DNA from: Actinomyces sp. oral taxon 170 str. F0386
Lineage (GTDB): Bacteria; Actinomycetota; Actinomycetes; Actinomycetales; Actinomycetaceae
Assembly (NCBI RefSeq): GCF_000195595.1
Contig: NZ_GL882538.1
Location: forward strand, 79,267 to 143,266
Direction: 5' to 3'
Length of the DNA stretch: 64,000 bases
Shown here: in pieces, positions 36,552 through 45,971 of the stretch
Layout: each line of letters begins with the position of its first letter
How positions within the stretch are numbered: the first letter of the stretch is position 1
The notes under the pieces: generated by a model
What the model saw: the letters and a program-made list of their open reading frames with translations, nothing else
Databases searched by the model: none
Told to the model about the DNA's origin: nothing
Made by a program: the position numbers and the translations under genes

Positions 36552-37481
36552 ATGTCCAAAGCCGTCAACACCAACGACCCCAAGTACTCCAGGCTCACCA
36601 TCGGCGTCTGCCCCGACCAGTGGGGCGTCTGGTTCCCCGAGGACCCCAAGCAGATGGACCCCCGTCAGGCCTGGGAGGAGATGGCCGAGGCCGGCTTCGA
36701 GGTCATCGAGACCGGCCCCTTCGGCTACTTCCCGACCGACCCCAAGGAGCTCCAGAAGTGGTGCGACGAGTTCGGCATGAGGGTGGTCGCCGGTACCGGC
36801 TGGGGCATCCTGCACAAGCAGGAGGCCTGGGAGACCACGCTCAAGACCTTCCGCGCCATCGCCGAGACCCACGCCGCCGTCGGCGCCGAGTACATCGTCC
36901 ACCTGCCCCCGCTCTACCGCGACGACAAGACCTGGGAGTGGACCGACGACCGCGTCCTGTCCGACGACGCCTGGAAGCTCTACGTCGAGCACGCCAACGC
37001 CCTGGGGCAGATGCTCCTGGACGAGTACGGCCTCAAGATGGTCCTCCATCCCCACGGCGACTCCCACATCGAGACCCCCGAGGAGATCGCCCGCATCTTC
37101 GACGCCACTGACCCGACCTACGTCAACCTGTGCCTGGACTCCGGGCACGTCGTCTACGGCGGTGGCGACCCAGTCGAGCTGTGCCGGAAGTACCCCGAGC
37201 GCATCACCTACGTCCACATCAAGGCCTTCGACGAGGACATCACTCGCGAAGCCCACGAGAAGGACTGGCCCTTCGGCGAGGCCGTCACCAAGGGCGCCTC
37301 GGTCTGCCCGCCCGCCGGCCTGCCCGAGATGCACGAGTTCGTCGACGCCCTGGCGGCCCTGGACAAGCCGATCTACGCGATCTGCGAGCAGGACTGCTAC
37401 CCCTGCGAGCCCTCCTTCCCCAAGCAGAACGCCATCAACATGCGCACGTACCTGGCCGAGTGCGGCCTGGGACTGGCCTGA
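36552..37481 (+). CDS. Sugar phosphate isomerase/epimerase, inosose isomerase/dehydratase-like
   Basis: 309-residue xylose-isomerase-like barrel. Metal ligands appear as His-Pro-His in MVLHPHGDSHIETPEE near 160, Asp in LCLDSGHVVYGGGDP near 194, His in YVHIKAFDED and Glu in YAICEQDCYP near the end. The IGVCPDQWGVWFPED start resembles the IolE/IolI group but lacks the WRNDD motif of the 19192 protein. The frame is open far upstream through iolA, but ATG 36552 has AAGGAG 6 bases before it and starts the homologous part. Sixty-two bp before iolG, thus one operon. An isomerase of keto-inositols (IolI-like) is the leading guess. Confidence 0.83.
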   Translation: MSKAVNTNDPKYSRLTIGVCPDQWGVWFPEDPKQMDPRQAWEEMAEAGFEVIETGPFGYFPTDPKELQKWCDEFGMRVVAGTGWGILHKQEAWETTLKTFRAIAETHAAVGAEYIVHLPPLYRDDKTWEWTDDRVLSDDAWKLYVEHANALGQMLLDEYGLKMVLHPHGDSHIETPEEIARIFDATDPTYVNLCLDSGHVVYGGGDPVELCRKYPERITYVHIKAFDEDITREAHEKDWPFGEAVTKGASVCPPAGLPEMHEFVDALAALDKPIYAICEQDCYPCEPSFPKQNAINMRTYLAECGLGLA

Positions 37482-37543
37482 GGCCTCTTGCCACCCGACT
37501 TGGCCGACCTATCACTGACACCACCTCAACGAGGAGACACATC

Positions 37544-38554
37544 ATGACTGTACGCATCGGACTCATCGGCGCCGGCGGCATGGGCCGCGCCCACCTGGCC
37601 CGCATTGCCAATGATCTGTCCGGCGGCGAGATCGTCGCCGTGGCCGACATCAACCACGACGCCGCGGTCTCGGCCGCGGAGCCTTATGGCGCCAAGGCCT
37701 ACGACAGCGCCGATGAGCTCATCAACGACCCGAACGTCGACGCCGTCCTCATCGCCACCTTCGGCAAGGTCCACGCCCCCGACGTCATCAAGGCCATCGA
37801 GGCCGGCAAGTACGTCCTGTGCGAGAAGCCCCTGGCCACCACCGCCGAGGACTGCATCGCCATCATGGGGGCTGAGCAGAAGGCCGGCAAGAAGCTCGTC
37901 ACCGTGGGCTTCATGCGCCGCTTCGACGCCGCCTACAACGAGATGAAGAAGGTCCTCGACGACGGCGAGAACGGCCAGGCCCTCCTGGTCCACAACCGTC
38001 ACCGCAACCCCACCGTGCCGGAGTCCTACACCTCGCGCATGGCTATCGACGACACGGCGATCCACGAGATCGACACGATGCGCTGGCTCCTGGGCGAGGA
38101 GATCGTCAAGGTGCGCGTGGAGCGCCCCAAGTCGACCACTCACCGCTTCGACCACCTCATCGACCCGGTCGTCGTCGTCATGTATACCGAGTCCGGCGTG
38201 CGCATCGATGACGAGGTCAACGTCAATCTGCAGTACGCCTACTCCATTGAGTGCGAGCTCGTGCTGGAGGCCGCCGCGGTGAGGCTGGGCGACCAGGAGA
38301 GGATCCACATCCGCGACGTCCACGGCAACCGCAACGCCATGTGCCAGTCGCACATCGACCGCTTCGAGGCCGCCTTCAACCGCGAGGTGCAGGAGTGGAT
38401 CAACGCCGTGGCCCGCGATGAGCACACCGGTTCGACCTCCTGGGACGGCTACGCGGCCACCTCCGTGGTCGACGCGGCGGTCGCCTCGCTGGAGGACGAG
38501 TCCTCACCGATGGTCGACGTCACGCTCATCGCCAAGCCCGCCTTCTACGCCTGA
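37544..38554 (+). CDS. iolG: Inositol 2-dehydrogenase
   Basis: 336-residue NAD-dependent enzyme that oxidises myo-inositol to scyllo-inosose, the first step of the pathway. Rossmann motif IGLIGAGGMGRAHLARI at 5-21; YVLCEKPLATT near 93 holds the catalytic lysine; FMRRFDAAYNEMKK near 125; DDTAIHEIDTMRWLLGEE near 167 supplies Asp and His. The C-terminal HGNRNAMCQSHIDRFEAAFNRE region is typical of IolG. ATG 37544 has GAGGAG upstream. Ends with a U-tract terminator. Confidence 0.92.
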   Translation: MTVRIGLIGAGGMGRAHLARIANDLSGGEIVAVADINHDAAVSAAEPYGAKAYDSADELINDPNVDAVLIATFGKVHAPDVIKAIEAGKYVLCEKPLATTAEDCIAIMGAEQKAGKKLVTVGFMRRFDAAYNEMKKVLDDGENGQALLVHNRHRNPTVPESYTSRMAIDDTAIHEIDTMRWLLGEEIVKVRVERPKSTTHRFDHLIDPVVVVMYTESGVRIDDEVNVNLQYAYSIECELVLEAAAVRLGDQERIHIRDVHGNRNAMCQSHIDRFEAAFNREVQEWINAVARDEHTGSTSWDGYAATSVVDAAVASLEDESSPMVDVTLIAKPAFYA

Positions 38555-38678
38555 CAAGCCTCCCCGTCGTCGTCCGCCACGGCGCACGGCTGCTGCCGGG
38601 GCGCTCGCGATTGCTGCGTGTTCGTCAGCGCTCCGGCAAGCTCACCGGGCAGACGGCGACGGGGTCCGCCTACCACGT

Positions 38679-38716
38679 TCGTCCCGGGAGGTGTCCGTCC
38701 CCGTCTCCCGGGACGA
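38679..38716 (+). terminator. Rho-independent terminator after iolG
   Basis: 12-bp stem (38679-38690 with 38705-38716), loop 14, followed four bases later by TTTT (38721-38724). One of the few hairpins in this window with a T-run. Confidence 0.65.
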
Positions 38717-38800
38717 CGACTTTTCGGCGGCGGGACGGCGTGAGTCCGTGACACCGCCGAAGGATTAAAAATGTCGGCCTCAACTACTTCCCCCGACGCT

Positions 38801-38814
38801 ATTGTCATGACATT
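38801..38814. promoter_or_regulatory. IolR-type operator (ATTGTCATGACATT)
   Basis: Core TTGTCATGACA intact; 46 bp upstream of iolH, so it probably overlaps the promoter core. Confidence 0.62.
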
Positions 38815-38859
38815 ATGGGTGTTGTCGACATGGCCGTCGGCCCCTGAGAGGAGACCTCC

Positions 38860-39729
38860 TTGGTAGACATCGCCCTTGACCCGAACATGTACTACCGCAC
38901 CATGTCCACGGTGCGTACGCTCTACAAGGCCGCAGAGCTGGGCTTCGAGCACGTCGAGCTCTCGCCCAACGCGGACTTCCACTTCTGGCACCACCGCCCC
39001 GCCGCCGACGATGCTTTTGTCGCCGAGCTCAACAAGGCCCAGAAGGAGACGGGCGTCAAGGTGCGCACCCTCAACCCCGTCTTCAACTGGTCCTCGCCCG
39101 ACGAGGAGGAACGGCGTGCCCAGGTGTCCAACTGGCGTCGCCTGCTCGAGCTCGCCGACCAGATCGACGTCCGCGAGATCACCTCGGAGTTCTCCGGGGA
39201 CCGCAACCAGGCCCGCCGCAGCGAGGAGCAGTGGTTCCGCTCCATCGAGGAGCTCATCCCCGACTTCGAGCGCTATGGCATCCGCCTCAACATGGAGGCC
39301 CACCCCTACGACTTCGTCGAGCTGCACGACCCGGCCCTGGGGCTGGTGCGTGCCGTCAACAAGGACTGGATCGGCTACGAGTTCTGCTGCCCGCACGTCT
39401 TCCACCTCTCCGACGGCGCCGGTGACGTCGAGCGCATGATCCGCACCGCCCACGAGGTCGGCAAGCTGCGCGAGGTGCACATCGCCGACGGCTTCAACCA
39501 CCGCGCCAACGACGGCAACCGCTACATCATCAACCCGCCCGGCGCCGACGTCACCGTCCACCAGCACAACGAGGTCGGCAACGGCGAGATCGACTGGGAC
39601 GCCGTCTTTGCCACGCTGCGCGACATCGGTTTCGATGGCGTGCTGTCCGTCTGCGTCTTCGGCTGGCACGAGCACGCCGATGACATCAACCGCCGAGTGC
39701 TGGCCCGGCTCCACAAAGAGCTCGGCTGA
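38860..39729 (+). CDS. iolH: IolH-like sugar isomerase of inositol catabolism
   Basis: 289-residue TIM-barrel protein of the IolH type. Recognisable segments are LSPNADFHFWHHRPAADD near 38, TEFSGDR-like ITSEFSGDRNQAR near 108, MEAHPYDFVELHDP near 145 and IADGFNHRANDGNRYIINPP near 208 followed by VHQHNEVGNGEIDWD. The start is TTG 38860, the only codon well placed behind GAGAGGAG. Its exact reaction is unresolved in the literature; deletion phenotypes elsewhere suggest an accessory step. 162 bp before iolT2, same strand and probably same operon. Confidence 0.87.
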   Translation: MVDIALDPNMYYRTMSTVRTLYKAAELGFEHVELSPNADFHFWHHRPAADDAFVAELNKAQKETGVKVRTLNPVFNWSSPDEEERRAQVSNWRRLLELADQIDVREITSEFSGDRNQARRSEEQWFRSIEELIPDFERYGIRLNMEAHPYDFVELHDPALGLVRAVNKDWIGYEFCCPHVFHLSDGAGDVERMIRTAHEVGKLREVHIADGFNHRANDGNRYIINPPGADVTVHQHNEVGNGEIDWDAVFATLRDIGFDGVLSVCVFGWHEHADDINRRVLARLHKELG

Positions 39730-39891
39730 CCCTCATCGGTCCTCTCCGTCCACTGTGAGGACCGCTTACCTTGCCGGCTCCCGCTCGTGCACTGCGGGGC
39801 GGTGGCCGGCGGACCGGGCCTCCCGGTTCATCCAGCAGCGCCCTTTTTCGCCCCCGCCAATGACGGCGGACGACCCAAGGAGTTCCGTCCA

Positions 39892-41508
39892 ATGTCCACA
39901 CCATCGAATTCTGCGGCGCAGTACACGCCGGAGAAGATCCGGGAGCTGGTCGATCAGACCCCCGCCTCGGGTCCGAAGCGCTCGCTCGGACTCATCGCCC
40001 TGGTCGCCACCCTCGGCTCGCTGCTCTTCGGCTACGACACCGGAGTGATCTCGGCCGCGCTGCCGTATATGTACCTGCCTCACGACGCCAACGGCCTTCA
40101 GATCAACTCGGTGGAGGAAGGCCTCGTGGGGACCTTCCTGTGCCTGGGCGCCGCGTTGGGCGCCTCGGTCGGCGGCAAGCTTTCCGACAAGTACGGGCGT
40201 CGCCACAACATCACGCTCCTGGCCGCCGTCTTCTTCTTCGGCGCACTGGGATGCACCTTCTCGCCGAACATCTGGGTCCTCTACTTCTTCCGGATCGTCC
40301 TGGGCTTCGCCGTCGGTGGCGCCTCGGCGACGGTCCCGGTCTTCCTCGGTGAGACGGCCCCCAAGCGCATCCGCGGAACGCTCGTGGCCGTGGACCAGAT
40401 GATGATCGTCTTCGGTCAGTTCCTCGCCTTCTCGATGAACGCGGTCCTGACCCAGATCCACGGTGGTCCGGAGGTCACCGTCGCCAAAGACGTCGTCAAC
40501 AGCTCCGGTGAGGTTGTCGCCAAGGCGGGCGAGACCGTTTCCTGGGAGTCGGTCCAGCACCTGGCCAACGTCGCCGTCGAGTCCGGTAACGGTACGACCT
40601 GGCGCTACATGCTCGTGCTGGCCTCGCTGCCGGCCATCGCGCTGTGGATCGGGATCCGTCTCATGCCGGAGTCCTCGCGCTGGTACGTCGCCAACCTGCG
40701 TATCGCCGAGGCCATCGGAGCCCTCAAGCGTGTACGTGACGAGTCCAAGGACGGCCCCATCTCCGACGAGATCGACGAGATGCTCGAGGTCCAGCGCAGG
40801 GAGGCCAGTCAGGAGAAATGGGGCCTGGCCCAGATCCTCGGCGTCAAATGGACCCGGCACCTGCTCATCATCGGCATCATCCTGGGCCTGGCCGACCAGC
40901 TCACCGGTATCAACACGGCCATGTACTACACGCCCAAGGTTCTCTCCGCGGCCGGTCTGCCCATGAGTGACGCGATCTCCCTCAACGTCGTCTCCGGATT
41001 CATCTCCTTCGTGGGATCGGCGGTCGGTCTGTGGCTGGTCACCAAATTCGCCCGCCGGCACGTGGGCATCTACCAGGAGGCCAGCATCGTGGTCTCACTG
41101 GGGCTCCTGGCCGCGGTCTTCTTCTTCCTCATCCAGCCCTATCAGGACGCCGACGGCAACATCAAGGGCGCTCCCGCCTTCGCCCCCTACCTGGTGCTGC
41201 TCATCGTCTCCCTGTTCGTCTTCGCCAAGCAGTCCGGAACGGTCACCTGGGTCCTCGTGGCGGAGATCTTCCCCGCCAAGGTCCGCGGCACGGCCATGGG
41301 GCTGGCGGTCGGCGCCCTGTGGATCGCCAACGCGATCGTCGCCCTGGTCTTCCCCATCATGATGGAGGGGCTCGGGGGAGCGGGCACCTACCTCATCTTC
41401 TGCCTCATCAACGTGCTCTCCCTCATCTTCTACATGAAGTACGTGCCCGAGACGAAGTACCACTCCCTGGAGGAGCTCGAGGAGCGCTTCGAGAAGGAGT
41501 TCAGCTGA
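39892..41508 (+). CDS. iolT: MFS myo-inositol transporter, IolT-like
   Basis: 538-residue sugar-porter MFS protein with 12 helices. GSLLFGYDTGVISAALPYM in helix 1, KYGRRHN, ETAPKRIRGTL, PESSRWYVAN, LADQLTGINTAMYYTP in helix 7, and a C-terminal VPETKYHSLEELEE. Highly similar in layout to the 20349-22004 transporter, but with a shorter extracellular insert. ATG 39892 follows AAGGAG at 10 bases; the frame is open upstream to 39787 without homology. Downstream of iolH; the probable main inositol importer. Confidence 0.9.
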   Translation: MSTPSNSAAQYTPEKIRELVDQTPASGPKRSLGLIALVATLGSLLFGYDTGVISAALPYMYLPHDANGLQINSVEEGLVGTFLCLGAALGASVGGKLSDKYGRRHNITLLAAVFFFGALGCTFSPNIWVLYFFRIVLGFAVGGASATVPVFLGETAPKRIRGTLVAVDQMMIVFGQFLAFSMNAVLTQIHGGPEVTVAKDVVNSSGEVVAKAGETVSWESVQHLANVAVESGNGTTWRYMLVLASLPAIALWIGIRLMPESSRWYVANLRIAEAIGALKRVRDESKDGPISDEIDEMLEVQRREASQEKWGLAQILGVKWTRHLLIIGIILGLADQLTGINTAMYYTPKVLSAAGLPMSDAISLNVVSGFISFVGSAVGLWLVTKFARRHVGIYQEASIVVSLGLLAAVFFFLIQPYQDADGNIKGAPAFAPYLVLLIVSLFVFAKQSGTVTWVLVAEIFPAKVRGTAMGLAVGALWIANAIVALVFPIMMEGLGGAGTYLIFCLINVLSLIFYMKYVPETKYHSLEELEERFEKEFS

Positions 41509-41703
41509 CGCGTTGGGGTACGGGGCTGCTGCAGTGCTGCGCCACTGACATGCCGGCGGATCTGAACGGATCGGATTGAAGCCGACCTCCCGGTTCTGAC
41601 ACACTGTCGCAGTCCCCGCCCGACGTCGTCAGCGTCAGCTGATGCCACATCTGAACAGACATCTACACACAATGCCGCCCATGACGTACACGGTGACCGG
41701 TCC

Positions 41704-42984
41704 ATGAACCCGCATCCGCCGCGCAGCGCACCGCCCGCCCCGGTTCGCCTCAGGCTGTACGCATGGGCGGCAGGTCTGTTCCTCGGAGCCCTCGAAGGGG
41801 CGCTGGCCGTCGTCGTCGCGGACATCCGCAGCGGTGCACTGGCGTTGGTCTGCGTCGTCGGTGTGGCCATGGTTCTGGGGACCGTCGCCAGCAGGCCCCT
41901 CGCCCGGCACCTGGGCCGCAGGAGAACCGGCCTGGTCGTGGCCGTGCTGGCCGCAGTGGGGGCGGGGCTCGCAGCGGGGCTCGACGGTGTCCCCGCCCTC
42001 ATCGGTGCCGGGCTCGCAGGATCGGCCGCCGGTGGGATGCTCGTCGTGGCGCCACTGGTCTGCCACGAGCTCTCCCTGAGGGGGCACAAGCGTCTCATGC
42101 CGCAGGCCATGGCCCTCGGTCCTGCTGGGGCGGGCGTCGCGACCCTGGCGGCCTGGTGGAGTCCGGCGCGCACCCCCACCGCCTGGGTGGTGGTCGCAGT
42201 GGCCGCGCTGGTCCACTTGTTCTGCGCCCTGCGCCTGCCCGAGAGCCCGGCCTGGCTGGTGCGGCAGAGCCGTGACGTCGAGGCCTTCGAGGCGCTGCGC
42301 CGCCTGCACGGGACCCTGGAGGCCTCTGTGGCCATCGACTGGACCCGACTGGATGCCGAGATGATGGCCGAGCAGCAGGCTCTGACCCCTGCGGACCTGC
42401 GGGTGCCCCAGGTGCGTACCGCCGTGCTGACCGGCGCCGTCCTCATCCTTGCCCAGGAGGCGCCGCTGGGTGCGGCGGCTCTGGTCCTGGCCCCGCTGGT
42501 CGCGGTCGACCTCGGGCTCGGAGCCGGTGCGATCGCCACCAGCGCCGCGGTCTGGGTCGGGTTGGCCCTTCTTGCCCTGGTGCTGGTGACCCGGATCGAG
42601 CAGCTGCGCTTCCTGCGCGTGGTCCTGGGCACTGTTGTGGCCGTCCTGGGGGCGACCTTCCTGATCACCGGCCTGACCCTTGGGGGAGTGGGCGGTGCCT
42701 GGACGATCGTCATCTCACTGGCGATCCTCGTGGCCAGCCAGTCGGTACTCGTCCTGCCGGCCTGTCAGGGTGCGATCGACCCGAGGATCCCGCCGTGGCT
42801 GGTCGAGGCTCAGCGGCGAGCCTCCGCGACGGGTGGGGCCCTGGCGCGCGCCGGCGTCCTCATCGCGGCGCTGCTCGTCGTGGCTCATCTCGGGGCATCT
42901 GTCCTGTATTGGGCGGCCTTCGCGCTGTCGCTGGTCAGCGTCGTCGTCGTGCTCCTGCGGCTGCCGCGCGAGCTGAAGGTCTGA
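41704..42984 (+). CDS. MFS transporter, divergent sugar-porter-like
   Basis: 426-residue protein, almost entirely hydrophobic, with 11-12 helices. Faint sugar-porter signatures remain: RHLGRRRTG after helix 2, and LPESPAWLVRQSRDVEAFEALRRLHG before the central loop (compare PESPRWL). Helix-1 and loop-4 motifs of the IolT-type proteins are missing. No IolR-type site lies before it and codon use is like its neighbours. It could be a degenerate or functionally changed permease, perhaps an exporter. Located between iolT and the zinc dehydrogenase, same strand. Confidence 0.72.
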   Translation: MNPHPPRSAPPAPVRLRLYAWAAGLFLGALEGALAVVVADIRSGALALVCVVGVAMVLGTVASRPLARHLGRRRTGLVVAVLAAVGAGLAAGLDGVPALIGAGLAGSAAGGMLVVAPLVCHELSLRGHKRLMPQAMALGPAGAGVATLAAWWSPARTPTAWVVVAVAALVHLFCALRLPESPAWLVRQSRDVEAFEALRRLHGTLEASVAIDWTRLDAEMMAEQQALTPADLRVPQVRTAVLTGAVLILAQEAPLGAAALVLAPLVAVDLGLGAGAIATSAAVWVGLALLALVLVTRIEQLRFLRVVLGTVVAVLGATFLITGLTLGGVGGAWTIVISLAILVASQSVLVLPACQGAIDPRIPPWLVEAQRRASATGGALARAGVLIAALLVVAHLGASVLYWAAFALSLVSVVVVLLRLPRELKV

Positions 42985-43044
42985 GGGGGTAAGTGCAGAG
43001 CGGGTCTGAGGGCAGGGTCCGCGCATCCGACTTCGGACCTATGG

Positions 43045-43058
43045 TTTGTCAGGACAAA
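43045..43058. promoter_or_regulatory. IolR-type operator, perfect (TTTGTCAGGACAAA)
   Basis: Exact palindrome arms with AG centre; 81 bp upstream of the alcohol dehydrogenase. The best match of the set. Confidence 0.75.
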
Positions 43059-43138
43059 TGTCGTATGGTGGGAGTACGGCCGGAGAAGGCCGCCCGACGG
43101 TCTGACGTCGTCGACACCTGACAGAGAGGCACCTGAGC

Positions 43139-44305
43139 ATGACGAGCAACGAGGCAGTCCAGGCCTCAGAGACAACCGAGTCCATTCCCGAAACCATGAA
43201 GGCCGCGGTCCTGCGTGACCACGAGGTCGGCCTGGAGATCGAGACCCTGCGCACCCCCCGGCCCAAGAGTGGTGAGGTCCTCATCAAGGTGGCCGCCTGC
43301 GGGCTGTGCCACTCCGACCTCCACGTCATCGGTGGCGCCATCGCCTTCCCTCTGCCGGCGGTGCTCGGCCACGAGGTCTCCGGCACCATCGTGGAGCTCG
43401 GCCCCGGCAACGACCACACCGGTCTGAAGGTCGGGCAGAAGGTGGCCGGGGGCTTCCTCATGCCCTGCGGTCAGTGCGACGCCTGCGCCTCGGGACGCGA
43501 CGAGCTGTGCGGTCCCTTCTTCGACCTCAACCGTCTTAAGGGCGTCCTCTACGACGGCACCACCCGCCTGGCCACCCCCGACGGCGAACCGGTGGCGATG
43601 TACTCCATGGGCGGCCTGGCCGAGTACGCCGTCGTGCCCTCCACCGCCGTCGCCCCCGTGCCCGACTCCATCGACATGGTGCCGGCGGCCATCCTGGGCT
43701 GCGCCGCCATGACCGGCTACGGGGCTGTACGCCGCGGCGCCGACCTGCGCTACGGGGAGACCGTCGCCGTGGTCGCTACCGGCGGCGTGGGCACCAACAT
43801 CGTCCAGATCGCCCGGGCCTTCGGTGCCAGCCAGGTCATCGCCATCGACGTCGATGACGACAAGCTCGCCCCAATGCTCGGCTACGGGGCCACCGCCGTG
43901 GTCAACTCGGTCACCCAGGATGCCCGCGAGGAGGTCTTCCGACTCACCGGCGGTAAGGGCGTCGATGTCTCCTTCGAGGCTCTGGGCATCCCCGCCACCT
44001 GGACCACCGCTCTGGACGTCCTGGCCGATGGTGGTCGAATGGTTCCGATCGGCCTGGGCGCCGGTGTGCAGACGGCCGGTGTGGAGATCAACCGCACCGT
44101 GCGCCGCTCGCAGTCGATCCTCGGCTCCTACGGGGCACGCACCCGCCAGGACCTGCCGGCCGTCGTCGACCTGGCCGACAAGGGCGTCATCAACTACCGT
44201 GACGTCGTCTCGCGCCGCCTGCCGCTTGATGAGGCCGGTGCCGGCTACACCGCGCTGCGCAACCGCGAGATCCAGGGGCGCGCCGTCGTCGACATGTCGC
44301 TGTAG
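43139..44305 (+). CDS. Zinc-dependent alcohol dehydrogenase family protein
   Basis: 388-residue medium-chain dehydrogenase. Catalytic zinc ligands lie in CGLCHSDLHV near residue 57 and GHEVSGTIVEL near 80; the structural-zinc four-cysteine loop is CGQCDACASGRDELC near 115; the NAD-binding turn is VVATGGVGTNIVQIARAFGA near 215. Family length is 340-390. Preceded by the best IolR-type operator, which argues for a role in inositol or polyol oxidation, comparable to the extra oxidoreductases of the Corynebacterium inositol regulon. Followed by a perfect hairpin. Confidence 0.88.
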   Translation: MTSNEAVQASETTESIPETMKAAVLRDHEVGLEIETLRTPRPKSGEVLIKVAACGLCHSDLHVIGGAIAFPLPAVLGHEVSGTIVELGPGNDHTGLKVGQKVAGGFLMPCGQCDACASGRDELCGPFFDLNRLKGVLYDGTTRLATPDGEPVAMYSMGGLAEYAVVPSTAVAPVPDSIDMVPAAILGCAAMTGYGAVRRGADLRYGETVAVVATGGVGTNIVQIARAFGASQVIAIDVDDDKLAPMLGYGATAVVNSVTQDAREEVFRLTGGKGVDVSFEALGIPATWTTALDVLADGGRMVPIGLGAGVQTAGVEINRTVRRSQSILGSYGARTRQDLPAVVDLADKGVINYRDVVSRRLPLDEAGAGYTALRNREIQGRAVVDMSL

Positions 44306-44638
44306 GTCCAGGCGGTGAGCCCCGGTCGTCGGAGCTTTCCGCGCTTGTCCTTGCGCCTCCTGCTCGGGCCCTGTCGGCTTGAGCAGGAGGCGCAATGTGT
44401 GATCCGAAACTGAGGCGGAGGGCGCGTCGTGTCCAGATCGGTGACAAAGGAGCCCGTGGCCCGATCAGGCCGTCAACGGAACCGCGGAATCACGCGGTTT
44501 CTTATCGGTGGTGTGAGCCTGGATTCCGCCTTTGTATCCGATTTGGACATCTCGGGTGTCGTTGCGGTGCGCCGTCAACCGTGGAGGGCGTCTGACTGAC
44601 TAGTGTGACCACCGCAAGGAGCGAAGGAGGAGCCCCGT
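44306..44638. other. 333-bp intergenic region after the alcohol dehydrogenase
   Basis: Contains the 44351-44395 terminator and a second 8-bp hairpin at 44479-44501 (G-T at its end, followed by TTCTTA). The rest shows no coding frame with the local codon bias. Confidence 0.45.
44351..44395 (+). terminator. Hairpin terminator after the alcohol dehydrogenase
   Basis: Perfect 15-bp stem (44351-44365 with 44381-44395), loop 15 bases, 45 bases after the stop. Confidence 0.6.
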
Positions 44639-45037
44639 ATGTCCACTGAACTGGAGCGCACCTTGGAGCGCAACAAGGAGAACGTCAAGGCCTTCTACGA
44701 CCTCATGTTCAATCAGTGTCGGCCGAGGGAGGCGCTGGAGCGCTACGCCGGTGACGAGTACCGGCAGCACAACACTCACGTGGCCGACGGCAAGGAGGCC
44801 TTCGTCGAGTACTTCGAGCGGATGGCTCGTGACTACCCCGGAAAGAGCGTGGAGTTCGTGCGTGCCTTCGCCGAGGGGGACTACGTCATCCTGCACTGCC
44901 ACCAGCGGTGGCCGGGGTCGGACGACTACGCGGGCATCGACATCTTCCGTCTCGATGAGCGTGGCCGGATCGTGGAGCACTGGGACGTGCTCCAGGTGAT
45001 CCCGGAGACCTCTGCCAACGACAACGGCATGTTCTGA
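44639..45037 (+). CDS. NTF2-like/SnoaL-type protein
   Basis: 132-residue protein of the nuclear-transport-factor-2-like superfamily. Pattern: [34 protein letters not shown], then [12 protein letters not shown] and [21 protein letters not shown], the standard SnoaL-like cone-barrel ending. Family members bind small hydrophobic ligands or isomerise ketones; a specific substrate cannot be assigned. ATG follows GAAGGAGGAG at about 7 bases. Convergent with the SirTM gene, 22 bp away. Confidence 0.82.
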   Translation: MSTELERTLERNKENVKAFYDLMFNQCRPREALERYAGDEYRQHNTHVADGKEAFVEYFERMARDYPGKSVEFVRAFAEGDYVILHCHQRWPGSDDYAGIDIFRLDERGRIVEHWDVLQVIPETSANDNGMF

Positions 45038-45059
45038 CTCCGGCGCGGGCGCCGGCACG

Positions 45060-45971
45060 TCAGCTCTGCGCCAGCGCCTTCCAGGCCTCAATGCTGGCGG
45101 CGATGTCCCCGGGGACGGCGATGGAGCGCTGCTCGATCTGCTGAGGGACCTCCGGTTCCTGGTTGAGGGTGGCGAAGGTGGCCGAGGAATTGGCGTAGGT
45201 CCGCTGCCAGAAGGGGAACTTGATGAGTGAGGGCGTGTTCCACCCCACCCCGATCTCCAGGTAGAGGACCCGATCCGACTCGTGTTCGGACAGGAACCTG
45301 TGGTATCGCTCGGCCGCGGTGTGCCAGCGATCGTCTTCCACGAAGGTGCTATCCACTCGCAGATTCATTGCCGCGGGCTCCCCGCACCGGGGGCATGTGG
45401 GCAGCGAGGATGAGGGGATGCGCAGGTCCTGCTGGTGGGCCACCATCTTGTGCACGGCCGACTCGTTGGACCACGTGCCGGCGTGGCAGGGAACGGAGCA
45501 CTGCCACAACCCGTAGTCGCCCTGAGTGGCGAAGAGGAGCGACTCGTCGAAGCCATTGCGGGCGAAGGCGTGGTCGACGTTCGTGGTGATGACGAAGTAG
45601 TCCGTGTCCACCAAACCATTCAGGATGGCCCTTAGGTCCTGGTAGAGGGGGAGGATGGGGTTGTCGTAGCGGTTGGCCATGATGTGTCGCGACCAGTACG
45701 CCCACCGGTGCTCCGGCGTTGGGAAAGGATAGAACCCGGAGGAGTACATGTCGCTCAGGCCGAACTCCTCGATGAAGTCCGGGAAGAGACGCGCGAAGCG
45801 GGGGCCTGAGTAGGACAGACCCGCCGCAGCCGACAACCCCGAACCGGCCCCGAGAACGACGGCGTCGGCCCGGGAGGCTGCGTCGGCCAGGTGCCGGATC
45901 GCCTCTGAGCTCTCAGCGGTCAGGGCCGAGGAGACCGCGGTAGATCGATTCGTCGATCGGGTCGAAGACAT
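45060..45971 (-). CDS. SirTM-type sirtuin (protein ADP-ribosyltransferase)
   Basis: 303-residue NAD-dependent sirtuin of the macrodomain-linked SirTM class. NAD-binding GAGSGLSAAAGLSYSG near residue 36; TTNVDHAF replaces the TQNxD of deacetylases; QGDYGLWQC takes the place of the catalytic His-Gly; and the zinc ribbon has CSVPC and CPRC. These changes mark mono-ADP-ribosyl transferases rather than deacetylases. ATG 45971 (AGGTGG 7 bases upstream) overlaps the end of the macrodomain gene by 59 bp, so the two are translationally coupled. In staphylococci and streptococci the partner substrates are GcvH-L and LplA2; neither is seen in this window. Confidence 0.86.
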   Translation of the reverse strand: MSSTRSTNRSTAVSSALTAESSEAIRHLADAASRADAVVLGAGSGLSAAAGLSYSGPRFARLFPDFIEEFGLSDMYSSGFYPFPTPEHRWAYWSRHIMANRYDNPILPLYQDLRAILNGLVDTDYFVITTNVDHAFARNGFDESLLFATQGDYGLWQCSVPCHAGTWSNESAVHKMVAHQQDLRIPSSSLPTCPRCGEPAAMNLRVDSTFVEDDRWHTAAERYHRFLSEHESDRVLYLEIGVGWNTPSLIKFPFWQRTYANSSATFATLNQEPEVPQQIEQRSIAVPGDIAASIEAWKALAQS